From Streptomyces sp. M41(2017) (GTDB lineage Bacteria > Actinomycetota > Actinomycetes > Streptomycetales > Streptomycetaceae), in the NCBI RefSeq assembly GCF_002078175.1, contig NZ_MWFK01000002.1, positions 1,612,001 through 1,676,000 of the forward strand: DNA of 64,000 bases. The letters are read 5' to 3'. Each line of letters starts with the position of its first letter. Position 1 is the first letter of the stretch. Below, piece after piece: positions 16,340-25,527 of the stretch. The notes beneath the pieces were generated by a model, which worked only from the letters and a program-made list of their open reading frames with translations, was not told where the DNA came from and ran no database searches. Position numbers and translations under genes: made by a program.

Positions 16340-17425
16340 GTGCCCCACGAGGTCCGTGCCGTAGTCGCTGTGAAGAAGGGCGCACCGGTCGAGGTGCAGA
16401 CGATCGTCGTTCCGGACCCGGGGCCGGGCGAGGTGCTCGTCGATGTCCAGGCGTGCGGGGTCTGCCACACGGATCTGCACTACCGGGAGGGCGCGATCAA
16501 CGACGAGTTCCCGTTCCTGCTGGGCCACGAGGCCGCGGGAACCGTCGCGGCGGTCGGCCCGGGTGTCGTCGACCTCGCACCGGGCGACTACGTGATCCTC
16601 GCGTGGCGCGCGCCCTGCGGCACGTGCCGTTCCTGTCGCCGCGGCCGCCCCTGGTACTGCTTCGACTCGCGCAACGCCACCCAGCCGATGACCCTCCTCG
16701 ACGGCACCCCGCTCAGCAGCGCTCTCGGGATCGGGGCCTTCGCCGAGAAGACCCTGGTCGCCGCAGGACAGGCGGTGAAGGTCGACCCGGCCGCACGGCC
16801 CGAGGCGGCGGGGCTGATCGGGTGCGGGGTGATGGCCGGATACGGCGCCGCGGTCAACACCGGCAACGTCGGGCGCGGTGACACCGTCGCCGTCATCGGC
16901 TGCGGCGGCGTGGGCAACGCGGCCATCGCCGGCGCCTGCCTGAACGGCGCGATGAAGGTCATCGCGGTGGACATCGACGACAGGAAGCTCGACCTGGCGG
17001 AGCGGTTCGGCGCCACCCACACGGTCAACTCGCGCGGAACCGACCCCGTCGAGGCGGTCCGGGCACTGACCGACGGTTTCGGGGTCGACGTCGCCATCGA
17101 CGCGGTGGGCCGACCGGAGACGTACAAACAGGCCTTCAACATGCGCGACCACGCCGGTGTGCTCGTCCAGGTCGGCGTCCCCGACCCCGGGATGACGGTC
17201 GACCTCCCGCTGATCGACCTGTTCTCGCGCGGCGGCGCCCTGAAGTCCTCCTGGTACGGGGACTGCCTGCCGAGCCGGGACTTCCCGTTCCTCATCGACC
17301 AGTACCTGTACGGGTTGCTCGACCTGAACGCGTTCGTGAGCGAGACGATCGCCCTCGACCAGGTCGAGGAGGCCTTCACGAAGATGCGCCGCGGTGAGGT
17401 GCTCCGTTCCGTCGTGGTCCTGTGA
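16340..17425 (+). CDS. mscR: S-(hydroxymethyl)mycothiol dehydrogenase / zinc alcohol dehydrogenase
   Basis: This zinc-dependent medium-chain dehydrogenase has 361 residues from the GTG at 16340, chosen because AGAGGAG lies just upstream and the longer frame would run through the operator. The catalytic zinc ligands are in GVCHTD (Cys42) and GHEAAG (His63). Structural zinc cysteines are at 93, 96, 99 and 107, and the NAD fold is GCGGVGNAA. It closely fits the mycothiol-dependent formaldehyde dehydrogenases of actinomycetes. Each demethylation of glycine betaine yields formaldehyde, so this enzyme would detoxify the by-product of its neighbours. It is probably controlled by the adjacent IclR protein. 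Confidence 0.88.
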   Translation: MPHEVRAVVAVKKGAPVEVQTIVVPDPGPGEVLVDVQACGVCHTDLHYREGAINDEFPFLLGHEAAGTVAAVGPGVVDLAPGDYVILAWRAPCGTCRSCRRGRPWYCFDSRNATQPMTLLDGTPLSSALGIGAFAEKTLVAAGQAVKVDPAARPEAAGLIGCGVMAGYGAAVNTGNVGRGDTVAVIGCGGVGNAAIAGACLNGAMKVIAVDIDDRKLDLAERFGATHTVNSRGTDPVEAVRALTDGFGVDVAIDAVGRPETYKQAFNMRDHAGVLVQVGVPDPGMTVDLPLIDLFSRGGALKSSWYGDCLPSRDFPFLIDQYLYGLLDLNAFVSETIALDQVEEAFTKMRRGEVLRSVVVL

Positions 17426-17539
17426 CGGGATCGGAGCGGTCGCCCTCGACCCGCGTGCACGGCGAACCCGACTTCGCTCCTGGGCGGTTCGGCTCCCCCG
17501 CCCACTGAGCGCTCACTCCCCCACCCTGCAAGGAGGGGC

Positions 17540-19996
17540 ATGTCCAGCACTCCCGCACTCCGTCCCCGTGTCGTCGTCATCGGCGCCGGTATCGTCGGCT
17601 GCTCCCTCGCGGACGAACTGACCGCCCGCGGCTGGACCGACGTCACCGTTCTCGAACAGGGCCCGCTGCCCGCCCCGGGCGGCTCCACCTCGCACGCGCC
17701 GGGCCTGGTGTTCCAGACCAGCCCCTCCAGGACGCTCGCCGCGTTCGCGCGGTACACGGTCGAGAAGTTCTCCTCACTCCAGGTCGACGGCGTCTCCTGC
17801 TTCGACCGGGTGGGCGGCCTGGAACTCGCCACGACCCCCGAGCGTCTGGCCGAACTGCACCGCAGGGCCGGCTACGCCACCGCCTGGGGCATCCGCGGTG
17901 AGATCGTCGGCGCCGACCGGTGCACGGAGCTCTGGCCGCTCATCGACCGGTCGGTCGTCCTCGGCGGCTTCCACACCCCGGACGACGGACTCGCCCGCGC
18001 CGTCCTCGCGGCCCGCGCCCAACTGGACCGCGCCACAGGAAGAGGAGCCCGCTTCCTCGACCGTCACACGGTCACCGGAATCGAGCAGGCGGAGGGCAGG
18101 GTCACCGGGGTCGTCACCGACCGGGGCACGTTCCCCGCCGACCATGTGGTGTCCGCGGCCGGCTTCTGGGGCCCCGTCATCGGCCGCATGGCCGGCGTCG
18201 ACGTGCCCCTGCAGCCGCTCGCGCACCAGTACGCCAGGACGCGGCCGCTCCCCGATCTGGCGGGAGCGGAGGCGGAGGCCTCGATGCCCATCCTCCGGTT
18301 CCAGGACCGCGACCTCTACTTCCGCGAGCACCATGACCGCATCGGCATCGGCAGCTACGCCCATCGGCCGCTGCCGGTCGACCCGTTCACGGTGCTCCCG
18401 TACGACGCGGCACGCGCGCGCGGGATGGAGATGCCGTCCTCGTACCCGTTCACCGAGGAGGACTGGGCGCCGAGCTGGGAGGACTGCCGCCGGCTGCTGC
18501 CCGCACTGCGCGCGACGGAGATCGAGGAGGGATTCAACGGCGTCTTCTCCTTCACCCCGGACGGCATGCCCGTCCTCGGCGAGTCACGGCAACTCCGCGG
18601 ATTCTGGCTGGCGGAGGCCGTGTGGGTCACGCATTCGGCGGGGGTGGCCAAGGCGGTCGCCGAGTGGATGGTCGACGGACGTGCCTCCGTCGACCTGCAC
18701 GAGTGCGACCTCACGCGATTCGAGGACGCGCAGCGTTCACCGGCGTACGTCCGTGAACGCGGTTCACAGCAGTTCGTCGAGGTGTACGACGTGCTGCATC
18801 CCCTCCAGCCGATGGAACACCCGCGCCCGCTGCGCGTCAGTCCGTTCCACGCCCGGCAGGAGCGGCTCGGCGCCTACTTCCTGGAGGGCGGCGGCTGGGA
18901 ACGCCCGCACTGGTACGAGGCGAACGCCCCTCTCGTCGACTCACTCGGTCCGCTGCCCGAGCGCGACGCCTGGTCGGCCCGCCACTGGTCACCCGTCGTC
19001 GCGGCGGAGGCGAGGGCGACCCGGGAGAGGGTCGCCCTCTACGACATGACCCCGCTGCGCCGTCTCGAGGTCACCGGCGCCGGTGCCCTTTCCTTCCTCC
19101 AGCGCATGACCTCCAACAACCTCCGCAAGAAGCCGGGCGCGGTCACCTACACCCTGCTCCTCGACGAGGCGGGCGGTGTGCGCTCCGACCTCACCGTCGC
19201 CCGGCTGGCCCCCGAACGGTTCCAGGTCGGCGCCAACTCCCCCGCCGACCTCGACCGGTTCCTGCGGTACGCCCCGCGCGACGTGCACATCAGGGACATC
19301 ACGTCCGGCACCTGCTGCATCGGGGTGTGGGGTCCGCTCGCCCGCGATCTCGTCCAGCCGCTGACCCGCGACGACTTCTCGCACGAGGGCTTCGGCTACT
19401 TCCGCGCGAAGGAGACGTACATCGGCCATGTCCCCGTCACCGCGATGCGGTTGAGCTATGTCGGAGAGCTGGGCTGGGAGCTGTACACCACGGCGGACCT
19501 GGGACTCCGGCTCTGGGACACCCTCTGGGAGGCCGGCCGGGCCCACGGTGTGATCGCCGCCGGGCGGTCCGCCTTCAACTCGCTCCGCCTGGAGAAGGGC
19601 TACCGGTCCTGGGGCACCGACATGACCGACGAGCACGATCCCTACGAGGCGGGACTCGGTTTCGCCGTCCGCATGGACAAGGACGGCTTCGTCGGCCGGG
19701 ACGCCCTCCGGGGACCGGCCGCGCGGACACCGGCGCGCCGGCTCACCGCGCTCCTCCTCGACGATCCGGCCGCCGTCGTCCTCGGCAAGGAACCGGTCCA
19801 CGTCGACGGCACCCCCGCCGGCCATGTCACGAGCGCCGCGTACGGCTACACGCTCGGCCGCTGCGTGGCCTACGCCTGGCTGCCCGCGCTCCCCGCCGGA
19901 ACGGGCGTCCACGTCGACTACTTCGGCGAGAAGATCCCCGCCACCGTCTGCGACGAACCGCTCTTCGACCCGGAGATGAACCGAATCCGCCGTTGA
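17540..19996 (+). CDS. Dimethylglycine oxidase-like FAD/folate enzyme
   Basis: This 818-residue two-part enzyme has the length of dimethylglycine oxidases. The N-terminal FAD domain carries VVVIGAGIVGCSLADEL at residues 11-27 and the conserved STSHAPGLVFQ segment. A linker domain (FAO_M type) lies at about 370-425, and the C-terminal part from about 430 is a GcvT-like tetrahydrofolate domain (TSNNLRKKPGAVTYTLLLDE, ending in FGEKIPATVCDEPLFDPEMNR). Known members oxidise N,N-dimethylglycine to sarcosine and channel the methylene to tetrahydrofolate. Sarcosine or another N-methyl substrate is possible. An AGGAGG site precedes the ATG. It lies between the formaldehyde dehydrogenase and sarcosine oxidase genes. 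Confidence 0.88.
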   Translation: MSSTPALRPRVVVIGAGIVGCSLADELTARGWTDVTVLEQGPLPAPGGSTSHAPGLVFQTSPSRTLAAFARYTVEKFSSLQVDGVSCFDRVGGLELATTPERLAELHRRAGYATAWGIRGEIVGADRCTELWPLIDRSVVLGGFHTPDDGLARAVLAARAQLDRATGRGARFLDRHTVTGIEQAEGRVTGVVTDRGTFPADHVVSAAGFWGPVIGRMAGVDVPLQPLAHQYARTRPLPDLAGAEAEASMPILRFQDRDLYFREHHDRIGIGSYAHRPLPVDPFTVLPYDAARARGMEMPSSYPFTEEDWAPSWEDCRRLLPALRATEIEEGFNGVFSFTPDGMPVLGESRQLRGFWLAEAVWVTHSAGVAKAVAEWMVDGRASVDLHECDLTRFEDAQRSPAYVRERGSQQFVEVYDVLHPLQPMEHPRPLRVSPFHARQERLGAYFLEGGGWERPHWYEANAPLVDSLGPLPERDAWSARHWSPVVAAEARATRERVALYDMTPLRRLEVTGAGALSFLQRMTSNNLRKKPGAVTYTLLLDEAGGVRSDLTVARLAPERFQVGANSPADLDRFLRYAPRDVHIRDITSGTCCIGVWGPLARDLVQPLTRDDFSHEGFGYFRAKETYIGHVPVTAMRLSYVGELGWELYTTADLGLRLWDTLWEAGRAHGVIAAGRSAFNSLRLEKGYRSWGTDMTDEHDPYEAGLGFAVRMDKDGFVGRDALRGPAARTPARRLTALLLDDPAAVVLGKEPVHVDGTPAGHVTSAAYGYTLGRCVAYAWLPALPAGTGVHVDYFGEKIPATVCDEPLFDPEMNRIRR

Positions 19997-20041
19997 ATCC
20001 GATGAAGAGGCAAGAGCCGGACAAAAGGTCGAGGAGGCCCC

Positions 20042-21199
20042 GTGTCCCCCACGTACGACGTGATCGTGATCGGTCTCGGCGGTATGGGCAGCGCCGCCGC
20101 CCACCACCTCTCCGCGCGCGGGTCCCGCGTGCTCGGGCTGGAGAAGTTCGGCCCCGTGCACAACCGGGGCTCCAGCCACGGCGGTTCGCGCGTCACCCGC
20201 CAGTCCTACTTCGAGGACCCGGCGTACGTCCCGCTGCTGCTGCGCGCCTACGAGCTGTACGACGACCTGGAGCGGGCCACCGGCCGTGACATCGCCACCC
20301 TCTGCGGCGGCGTCATGGTGGGGCGGCCCGAGTCGCGGACCGTCGCGGGATCCGTCCTCTCGGCCCGGCAGTGGGACCTGCCCCACGACATGCTGGACGC
20401 GGCGGAGATCAGGCGCCGCTTCCCCACCCTGAACCCACGCGACGACGAGGTGGCGCTGTTCGAGGCCCGGGCCGGACTGATCCGCCCCGAGAACACGGTC
20501 GCCGCACACCTCCAGCTCGCCACCCGGCAGGGCGCCGACCTGCACTTCGAAGAGCCGATGACCCGCTGGGAGCCGTACCGGGACGGCGTGCGCGTCCATA
20601 CGGCGGAGAACACCTACACGGCCGGCCAACTCGTCATCTGCCCCGGCGCGTGGGCTCCGGGGCTGCTCACCGATCTCGGGGTGCCGTTCAGGATCGAGCG
20701 GCAGATCATGTACTGGTTCCAGCCGCGCGGCGGAACCGCCCCGTTCGTGCCGGAGCGGCATCCGATCTACATCTGGGAGGACGCGGCCGGCGTCCAGGTG
20801 TATGGCTTCCCCGCCATCGACGGACCGGACCTGGGCGCCAAGGTCGCCTTCTTCCGCAGGGGCGGTGTGGAATGCACCCCCGAGAACATCGACCGGACGG
20901 TGCACGAGGACGAGATCCGGGCCATGGCGGACCAGATGGCGCGCTGCATCCCCGATCTGCCGGGCACCTTCCTCAAGGCGTCGACCTGCATGTACTCCAA
21001 CACCCCCGACGAGCACTTCGTCATGGCCCGTCATCCCGCGCATCCGGAGTCGGTCACCGTGGCCTGCGGCTTCTCCGGGCACGGATTCAAGTTCGTGCCG
21101 GTCGTCGGCGAGATCCTCGCCGACCTCGCCCTGGACGGCTCGACCGAGCACCCCATCGGCCTGTTCGACCCCCACCGCCTCGCCGCCGCGCCCGCCTGA
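20042..21199 (+). CDS. Monomeric sarcosine oxidase / N-methyl amino acid oxidase
   Basis: This 385-residue flavoenzyme of the MSOX/N-methyltryptophan oxidase family has an FAD fold VIGLGGMGSAAAHHLSARG at the N-terminus, then the family signature HNRGSSHGGSRVTRQSY. A CMYSNTPDEHF motif holds Cys316, at the position of the covalent FAD attachment in MSOX. Sarcosine would be converted to glycine, formaldehyde and hydrogen peroxide. The GTG start has GAGGAGG upstream. It sits 45 bases after the dimethylglycine oxidase gene and 9 bases before the Rieske oxygenase gene, consistent with one operon. N-methyltryptophan oxidase is a less likely alternative given the neighbours. Confidence 0.9.
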   Translation: MSPTYDVIVIGLGGMGSAAAHHLSARGSRVLGLEKFGPVHNRGSSHGGSRVTRQSYFEDPAYVPLLLRAYELYDDLERATGRDIATLCGGVMVGRPESRTVAGSVLSARQWDLPHDMLDAAEIRRRFPTLNPRDDEVALFEARAGLIRPENTVAAHLQLATRQGADLHFEEPMTRWEPYRDGVRVHTAENTYTAGQLVICPGAWAPGLLTDLGVPFRIERQIMYWFQPRGGTAPFVPERHPIYIWEDAAGVQVYGFPAIDGPDLGAKVAFFRRGGVECTPENIDRTVHEDEIRAMADQMARCIPDLPGTFLKASTCMYSNTPDEHFVMARHPAHPESVTVACGFSGHGFKFVPVVGEILADLALDGSTEHPIGLFDPHRLAAAPA

Positions 21200-21208
21200 G
21201 GAGCCCCC

Positions 21209-22354
21209 GTGACGACGATCCCCGCCTCCCCTTCCCCGCTCTCCCCCAGCCTCATCGCGACCCTCCCCGGGCGGTACTACACGGACCCGGAGATCTTCCG
21301 CCAGGAGCAGGAGCGGCTCTTCGAGTCGATGTGGTTCTGCGCGGTCCGCTCCGGGGACCTCGCCCGGCCGGGAGCCTTCCGCACCGTGCAGATCGGCCGG
21401 GAGAGCGTACTCGTGACCCGCTCCCGCACGGGAGAACTGCGCGCGTTCCTCAACGTCTGCCGGCACCGCGGCGCCCGGTTGTGCACCGAGGAGTCGGGCG
21501 AGGTGCGGCGCAACCTCCAATGCCCGTACCACGCCTGGACGTACGACCTCGACGGCCGGCTGGTGGCCGCCCCGAACCTGGTGAAGATGCCGGACGTCGA
21601 CCGCGTCGCGTACGGCCTGGTCACGGTCGCCCTGCGCGAGTGGCTGGGTTACGCCTGGGTGTGCCTGGCCGCCGAACCGCCCTCCTTCGAGGAGACGGTG
21701 ATGGGCGCGGCCGTGGAGCGCCTCGGCACCGCGGCGGCCATCGAGCACTACGGCACCGAGCACCTCGCGCTCGGGCGGCGGGTCACCTACGACGTGCGGG
21801 CGAACTGGAAGCTGATCGTCGAGAACTTCATGGAGTGCTACCACTGCGCGACGATCCATCCGGAACTGACCGAAGTACTCCCGGAGTTCGCCGAGGGGTA
21901 CGCCGCCCAGTACTACGTGGGACACGGCGCCGCGTTCGGGGAGGAGATCAGGGGGTTCACGGTCGACGGCAGCGAGGGGTTCGCCAGACTTCCCGCTGTC
22001 GCGGACGAGCAGGACCGCCGCTACTACGCGATCACGGTGAAACCGACGGTCTTCGTCAATCTGGTCCCGGACCATGTCATCCTGCACCGCATGTTCCCGC
22101 TGGCCGAGGACCGTACGGTCGTCGAGTGCGACTGGCTCTACGCCCCCGAGGTCGTCGCGTCCGGCGCGGACCTGTCCAAGTCCGTGGAGCTGTTTCACCG
22201 GGTGAACGAGCAGGATTTCGAAGCGTGCGAGCGGACCCAGCCGGCCATGGCGTCGCGGGCCTATCGCAACGGTGGTGTGCTGGTCCCGACCGAGCATCAC
22301 ATCGGGATCTTCCACGCGTGGTTGATCGCCCGACTGGGAGGCCCACGTGCCTGA
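21209..22354 (+). CDS. Rieske non-haem iron oxygenase, glycine betaine demethylase-like
   Basis: This 381-residue oxygenase alpha subunit has the Rieske motif CRHRGARLC (Cys84, His86) with CPYHAW (Cys105, His108), and a catalytic iron region ENFMECYHCATIHPEL. It fits the GbcA/choline monooxygenase/carnitine oxygenase group, which removes an N-methyl group from quaternary ammonium compounds. Given its neighbours, glycine betaine to dimethylglycine plus formaldehyde is the best reading; stachydrine or carnitine cannot be excluded. It needs electrons, and the ferredoxin and reductase at 13348-15007 are the obvious candidates. The GTG start follows GAGGAG; its end overlaps the aldehyde dehydrogenase start by 8 bases. 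Confidence 0.88.
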   Translation: MTTIPASPSPLSPSLIATLPGRYYTDPEIFRQEQERLFESMWFCAVRSGDLARPGAFRTVQIGRESVLVTRSRTGELRAFLNVCRHRGARLCTEESGEVRRNLQCPYHAWTYDLDGRLVAAPNLVKMPDVDRVAYGLVTVALREWLGYAWVCLAAEPPSFEETVMGAAVERLGTAAAIEHYGTEHLALGRRVTYDVRANWKLIVENFMECYHCATIHPELTEVLPEFAEGYAAQYYVGHGAAFGEEIRGFTVDGSEGFARLPAVADEQDRRYYAITVKPTVFVNLVPDHVILHRMFPLAEDRTVVECDWLYAPEVVASGADLSKSVELFHRVNEQDFEACERTQPAMASRAYRNGGVLVPTEHHIGIFHAWLIARLGGPRA

Positions 22355-23813
22355 CCTGTACATCGACGGAAGCTGGCGCGGCGCACTCGACGAGCGCACC
22401 CGGGAGATCCGCTGTCCCGCGGACGGCTCCCGGGTCGGCGTCGTCGACGAGGCGGGCGGCAAGGACACGGTGGAGGCGATCGCCGCCGCACGTCGCGCCT
22501 TCGACGAGGGACCCTGGCCGACGACTCCGGCGGCGGACCGCGGGGATCTGCTGCTGCGCGTGGCCGACCTCCTCGTCCGGGACAAGGACGCGCTCGCCCG
22601 TGCCGAGTCGCTGGACACCGGCAAGCGACTCGTCGAGAGCGAGTACGACATCGACGACATCGCCAACTGCTTCCGCTACTTCGGCCGGCAGGCGACCGCC
22701 GAGGCCGGCCGGGTCGTCGAGACGGGCACGCCGAGTGTCGACAGCCGTGTCGTGTACGAACCGGTCGGGGTCTGCGCACTGATCACGCCCTGGAACTACC
22801 CCCTCCTGCAGACGGCCTGGAAGGTCGCTCCGGCGCTCGCCGCGGGCAACACCTTCGTGCTCAAGCCGAGCGAACTGACCCCGCACACGGCGATCCGTCT
22901 GATGCGGCTCCTGGAGGAGGCGGGCGTGCCTCCGGGCGTCGCCAATCTGGTGCTGGGCGCGGGCCCCGAGGCGGGCGCCCCGCTCGCCGACCACCCGGAC
23001 GTCGACCTCGTCTCCTTCACCGGGGGCCTGGCGACCGGGAGGGCGCTGATGGCCGCGGCGGCCGGGACGGTCAAGAAGGTCGCGCTCGAACTCGGCGGGA
23101 AGAACCCCAACATCGTCTTCGCCGACGCCGACTTCGAGACGGCCGTCGACATGGCACTGACGGCGGTCTTCCTGCACTCGGGGCAGGTGTGCTCGGCCGG
23201 CGCGCGGCTGCTGGTCGAGGACGGGCTGCACGACCGGCTCGTCGACGAGATCGTCCGGCGTGCCTCCCGGATCAGACTGGGCGGGCCGTTCGACGAGCGG
23301 GCGCAGACGGGGCCGCTGATCTCGGCGGCGCACCGCGAGAAGGTCGAGGCGTACGTCGCCCGGGGGCTGGCCGAGGGAGCGGTGCTGCGCTGCGGAGGCG
23401 AGCGTCCCACGGGTCCCGGCCTGGACGACGGCTTCTACTATCCGCCGACGGTGCTGGACGAGTGCAGCGACGACATGTCCGTGGTGCGGGAGGAGTCGTT
23501 CGGGCCCGTCCTCACCGTGGAGCGTTTCAGCGGCGAGGCCGAGGCGGTACGCCTCGCCAACGACACGATCTACGGTCTCGCCGGCGCGGTGTTCAGCACC
23601 GACGAGGCCAAGGCGCAGCGGGTCGCGGCCCGGCTGCGGATCGGCACGGTGTGGATCAACGACTTCCACCCGTATGTCCCGCAGGCCGAATGGGGAGGGT
23701 ACAAACAGTCCGGATCCGGGCGCGAACTCGGCCCGTCGGGTCTGGCCGAGTACCGCGAGACGAAGCACATCTGGCGCAACACCGATCCCTCCCCGCAAGG
23801 CTGGTTCGACTGA
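22347..23813 (+). CDS. betB: Betaine aldehyde dehydrogenase
   Basis: This 488-residue NAD(P)-dependent aldehyde dehydrogenase has TPWNYPLLQTAWK, the glutamate motif ELGGKNPNIVF and the catalytic cysteine in HSGQVCSAGARL. The C-terminal EESFGPVLTVERF is also standard. In this setting the substrate should be betaine aldehyde, produced from choline by the GMC enzyme two genes on, giving glycine betaine. The GTG start overlaps the oxygenase gene by 8 bases, so translation is probably coupled. Other aldehydes are possible because the family is broad. Confidence 0.85.
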   Translation: MPDLYIDGSWRGALDERTREIRCPADGSRVGVVDEAGGKDTVEAIAAARRAFDEGPWPTTPAADRGDLLLRVADLLVRDKDALARAESLDTGKRLVESEYDIDDIANCFRYFGRQATAEAGRVVETGTPSVDSRVVYEPVGVCALITPWNYPLLQTAWKVAPALAAGNTFVLKPSELTPHTAIRLMRLLEEAGVPPGVANLVLGAGPEAGAPLADHPDVDLVSFTGGLATGRALMAAAAGTVKKVALELGGKNPNIVFADADFETAVDMALTAVFLHSGQVCSAGARLLVEDGLHDRLVDEIVRRASRIRLGGPFDERAQTGPLISAAHREKVEAYVARGLAEGAVLRCGGERPTGPGLDDGFYYPPTVLDECSDDMSVVREESFGPVLTVERFSGEAEAVRLANDTIYGLAGAVFSTDEAKAQRVAARLRIGTVWINDFHPYVPQAEWGGYKQSGSGRELGPSGLAEYRETKHIWRNTDPSPQGWFD

Positions 23814-23951
23814 CCCGACCGCCGGGGCGGGCCCGACCGGCCCCGGCGCACCCCGCGGACACGGCGCCCGCGCGAACCAGCCCCTCAAGGAACCCGGCAC
23901 CCGCTCAGGCCGCTCCCTCACCCCGCCCCCAGGACCACCTGGAGTCCGCTC

Positions 23952-25511
23952 ATGTCCACCACCGAGCACCCGACAGGACCACAGCACGACGACGCCGAAC
24001 TCGCCGAGTTCGGGTACAGGCCCGAACTGAAGCGCACCCTCGGCAGCTTCCACACCTTCGCCGCCGGCATCAGCTACATCTCCATCCTCACCGGCACCTT
24101 CCAGCTCTTCTACTTCGGTTACGGCAGTGGCGGTCCCGCCTACTGGTGGTCCTGGCCGATGGTCTTCGTCGGCCAGTTCATGGTCGCGCTCTGCTTCGCG
24201 GAGCTGGCCGCGCGCTATCCCGTCGCCGGTTCCGTCTACAACTGGTCGAAGAAGATAGGCAATCCGCATCTCGGCTGGCTGGCCGGCTGGATGATGCTCG
24301 TCGCCTCCATCGTGTCGATCTCGGCGGTGGCGCTGGCCTACCAGCTGACGCTCCCGCAGATCTCGGACGTCTTCCAGTTCGTCGGGGACGGGACGGGCAA
24401 GTACGACGTCGCGACCAACGCGGTGGTGCTGGCCACGGTGCTCATCCTGTTCACGACCCTGGTGAACGCCTTCGGTGTGAAGCTGATGGCCACCATCAAC
24501 AGCGCGGGTGTGTTCATCGAGCTGATCGCCACCGTCGTCCTCATCGTGCTGTTCGCCGTCCACATCACCCGGGGTCCGCAGGTGGTCACGGAGACGGCGG
24601 GCACGGGAGCCGGTCATGCGACGGGGTACCTGGGCGCGTTCCTGGTGGCCTCGCTGGCCTCGGCGTACGTCATGTACGGGTTCGACACGGCGGCCTCGCT
24701 CGGCGAGGAGTCGCTCGATCCCTCGCGCAACGCGCCGCGGGCCATCATCCGTGCCATCGTGGCGTCGTTCGTCCTCGGCGGTCTGGTCCTGCTGCTGGCG
24801 CTGATGAGCGTGTCCAGCCTGAACGGCGGCAGACTGTCCACGGACGGCCTGCAGTTCGTGGTGCTGGACGTGCTCGGTCCGACGGCAGGCAAGGCGATGC
24901 TGTGGTGCGTGCTGATCGCGGTCACGGTGTGCGCCCTCGCGGTGCACACGGCGGCGATCCGGCTGGCCTTCGCGATGTCCCGGGACAACAACCTGCCCGC
25001 GTCGTCCCTGATGGCCCGGGTCAGTCCGCGGTTCCGGACCCCGGTGCTGCCCGCGGTGGTCATCGGGATCCTGGCGGTGGCGATCCTCGTCGTGAACATC
25101 CGCCAGCCGCAGATCTTCACCGTGGTGACGAGCATCGGCATCATCATGATCTACCTCGCCTACCTGGGGGTGACGGCGCCGATGCTGGTGGCCCGGCTGC
25201 GCGGCCGGTGGCAGCCGGCGGGCGAGGGCAGGTTCTCGCTGGGCCGGTGGGGCCTGCCGGTGAACCTCGTGGCCGTGGTGTGGGGCGCGGCCATGACGGT
25301 CAACCTGATCTGGCCGCGCGCCGAGGTGTACAACGCGGCGGCGCCGTTCCACTGGTACCTGCGCTGGGGCGCGGTGCTGTTCGTCGCGGTCATCGCCGGA
25401 GGCGGCTTCGCCTACTACTGGTTCGTCCAGCGGCACCGCACCGGTGTGCTCGACTCGCACCGGCCGGATCCCGCCCCGACGCCCCCGCTCACCGCCCCGG
25501 CAGCCGAGTAA
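23952..25511 (+). CDS. APC-superfamily amino acid/choline permease
   Basis: This 519-residue integral membrane protein has about 12 hydrophobic segments. The N-terminal GISYISILTGTF and the FAELAARYPVAGSVYNWSKK motif after TM2-3 are typical of amino acid-polyamine-organocation permeases. A cytoplasmic N-terminal tail of about 30 residues precedes the first helix. Placed between betaine aldehyde and choline dehydrogenase genes, it probably imports choline, betaine or a related amine. The ATG lies 138 bases after the previous stop, and the GMC gene begins 16 bases after its own stop. Substrate is inferred from context only. Confidence 0.88.
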   Translation: MSTTEHPTGPQHDDAELAEFGYRPELKRTLGSFHTFAAGISYISILTGTFQLFYFGYGSGGPAYWWSWPMVFVGQFMVALCFAELAARYPVAGSVYNWSKKIGNPHLGWLAGWMMLVASIVSISAVALAYQLTLPQISDVFQFVGDGTGKYDVATNAVVLATVLILFTTLVNAFGVKLMATINSAGVFIELIATVVLIVLFAVHITRGPQVVTETAGTGAGHATGYLGAFLVASLASAYVMYGFDTAASLGEESLDPSRNAPRAIIRAIVASFVLGGLVLLLALMSVSSLNGGRLSTDGLQFVVLDVLGPTAGKAMLWCVLIAVTVCALAVHTAAIRLAFAMSRDNNLPASSLMARVSPRFRTPVLPAVVIGILAVAILVVNIRQPQIFTVVTSIGIIMIYLAYLGVTAPMLVARLRGRWQPAGEGRFSLGRWGLPVNLVAVVWGAAMTVNLIWPRAEVYNAAAPFHWYLRWGAVLFVAVIAGGGFAYYWFVQRHRTGVLDSHRPDPAPTPPLTAPAAE

Positions 25512-25527
25512 TGGAGGGCAACAGCGC

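Noticed and set aside
18989..22666. Long minus-strand frame of about 1225 codons across the betaine genes
   Set aside because: Antisense to three recognisable enzymes; composition is Arg/Gly/Val/Asp noise.
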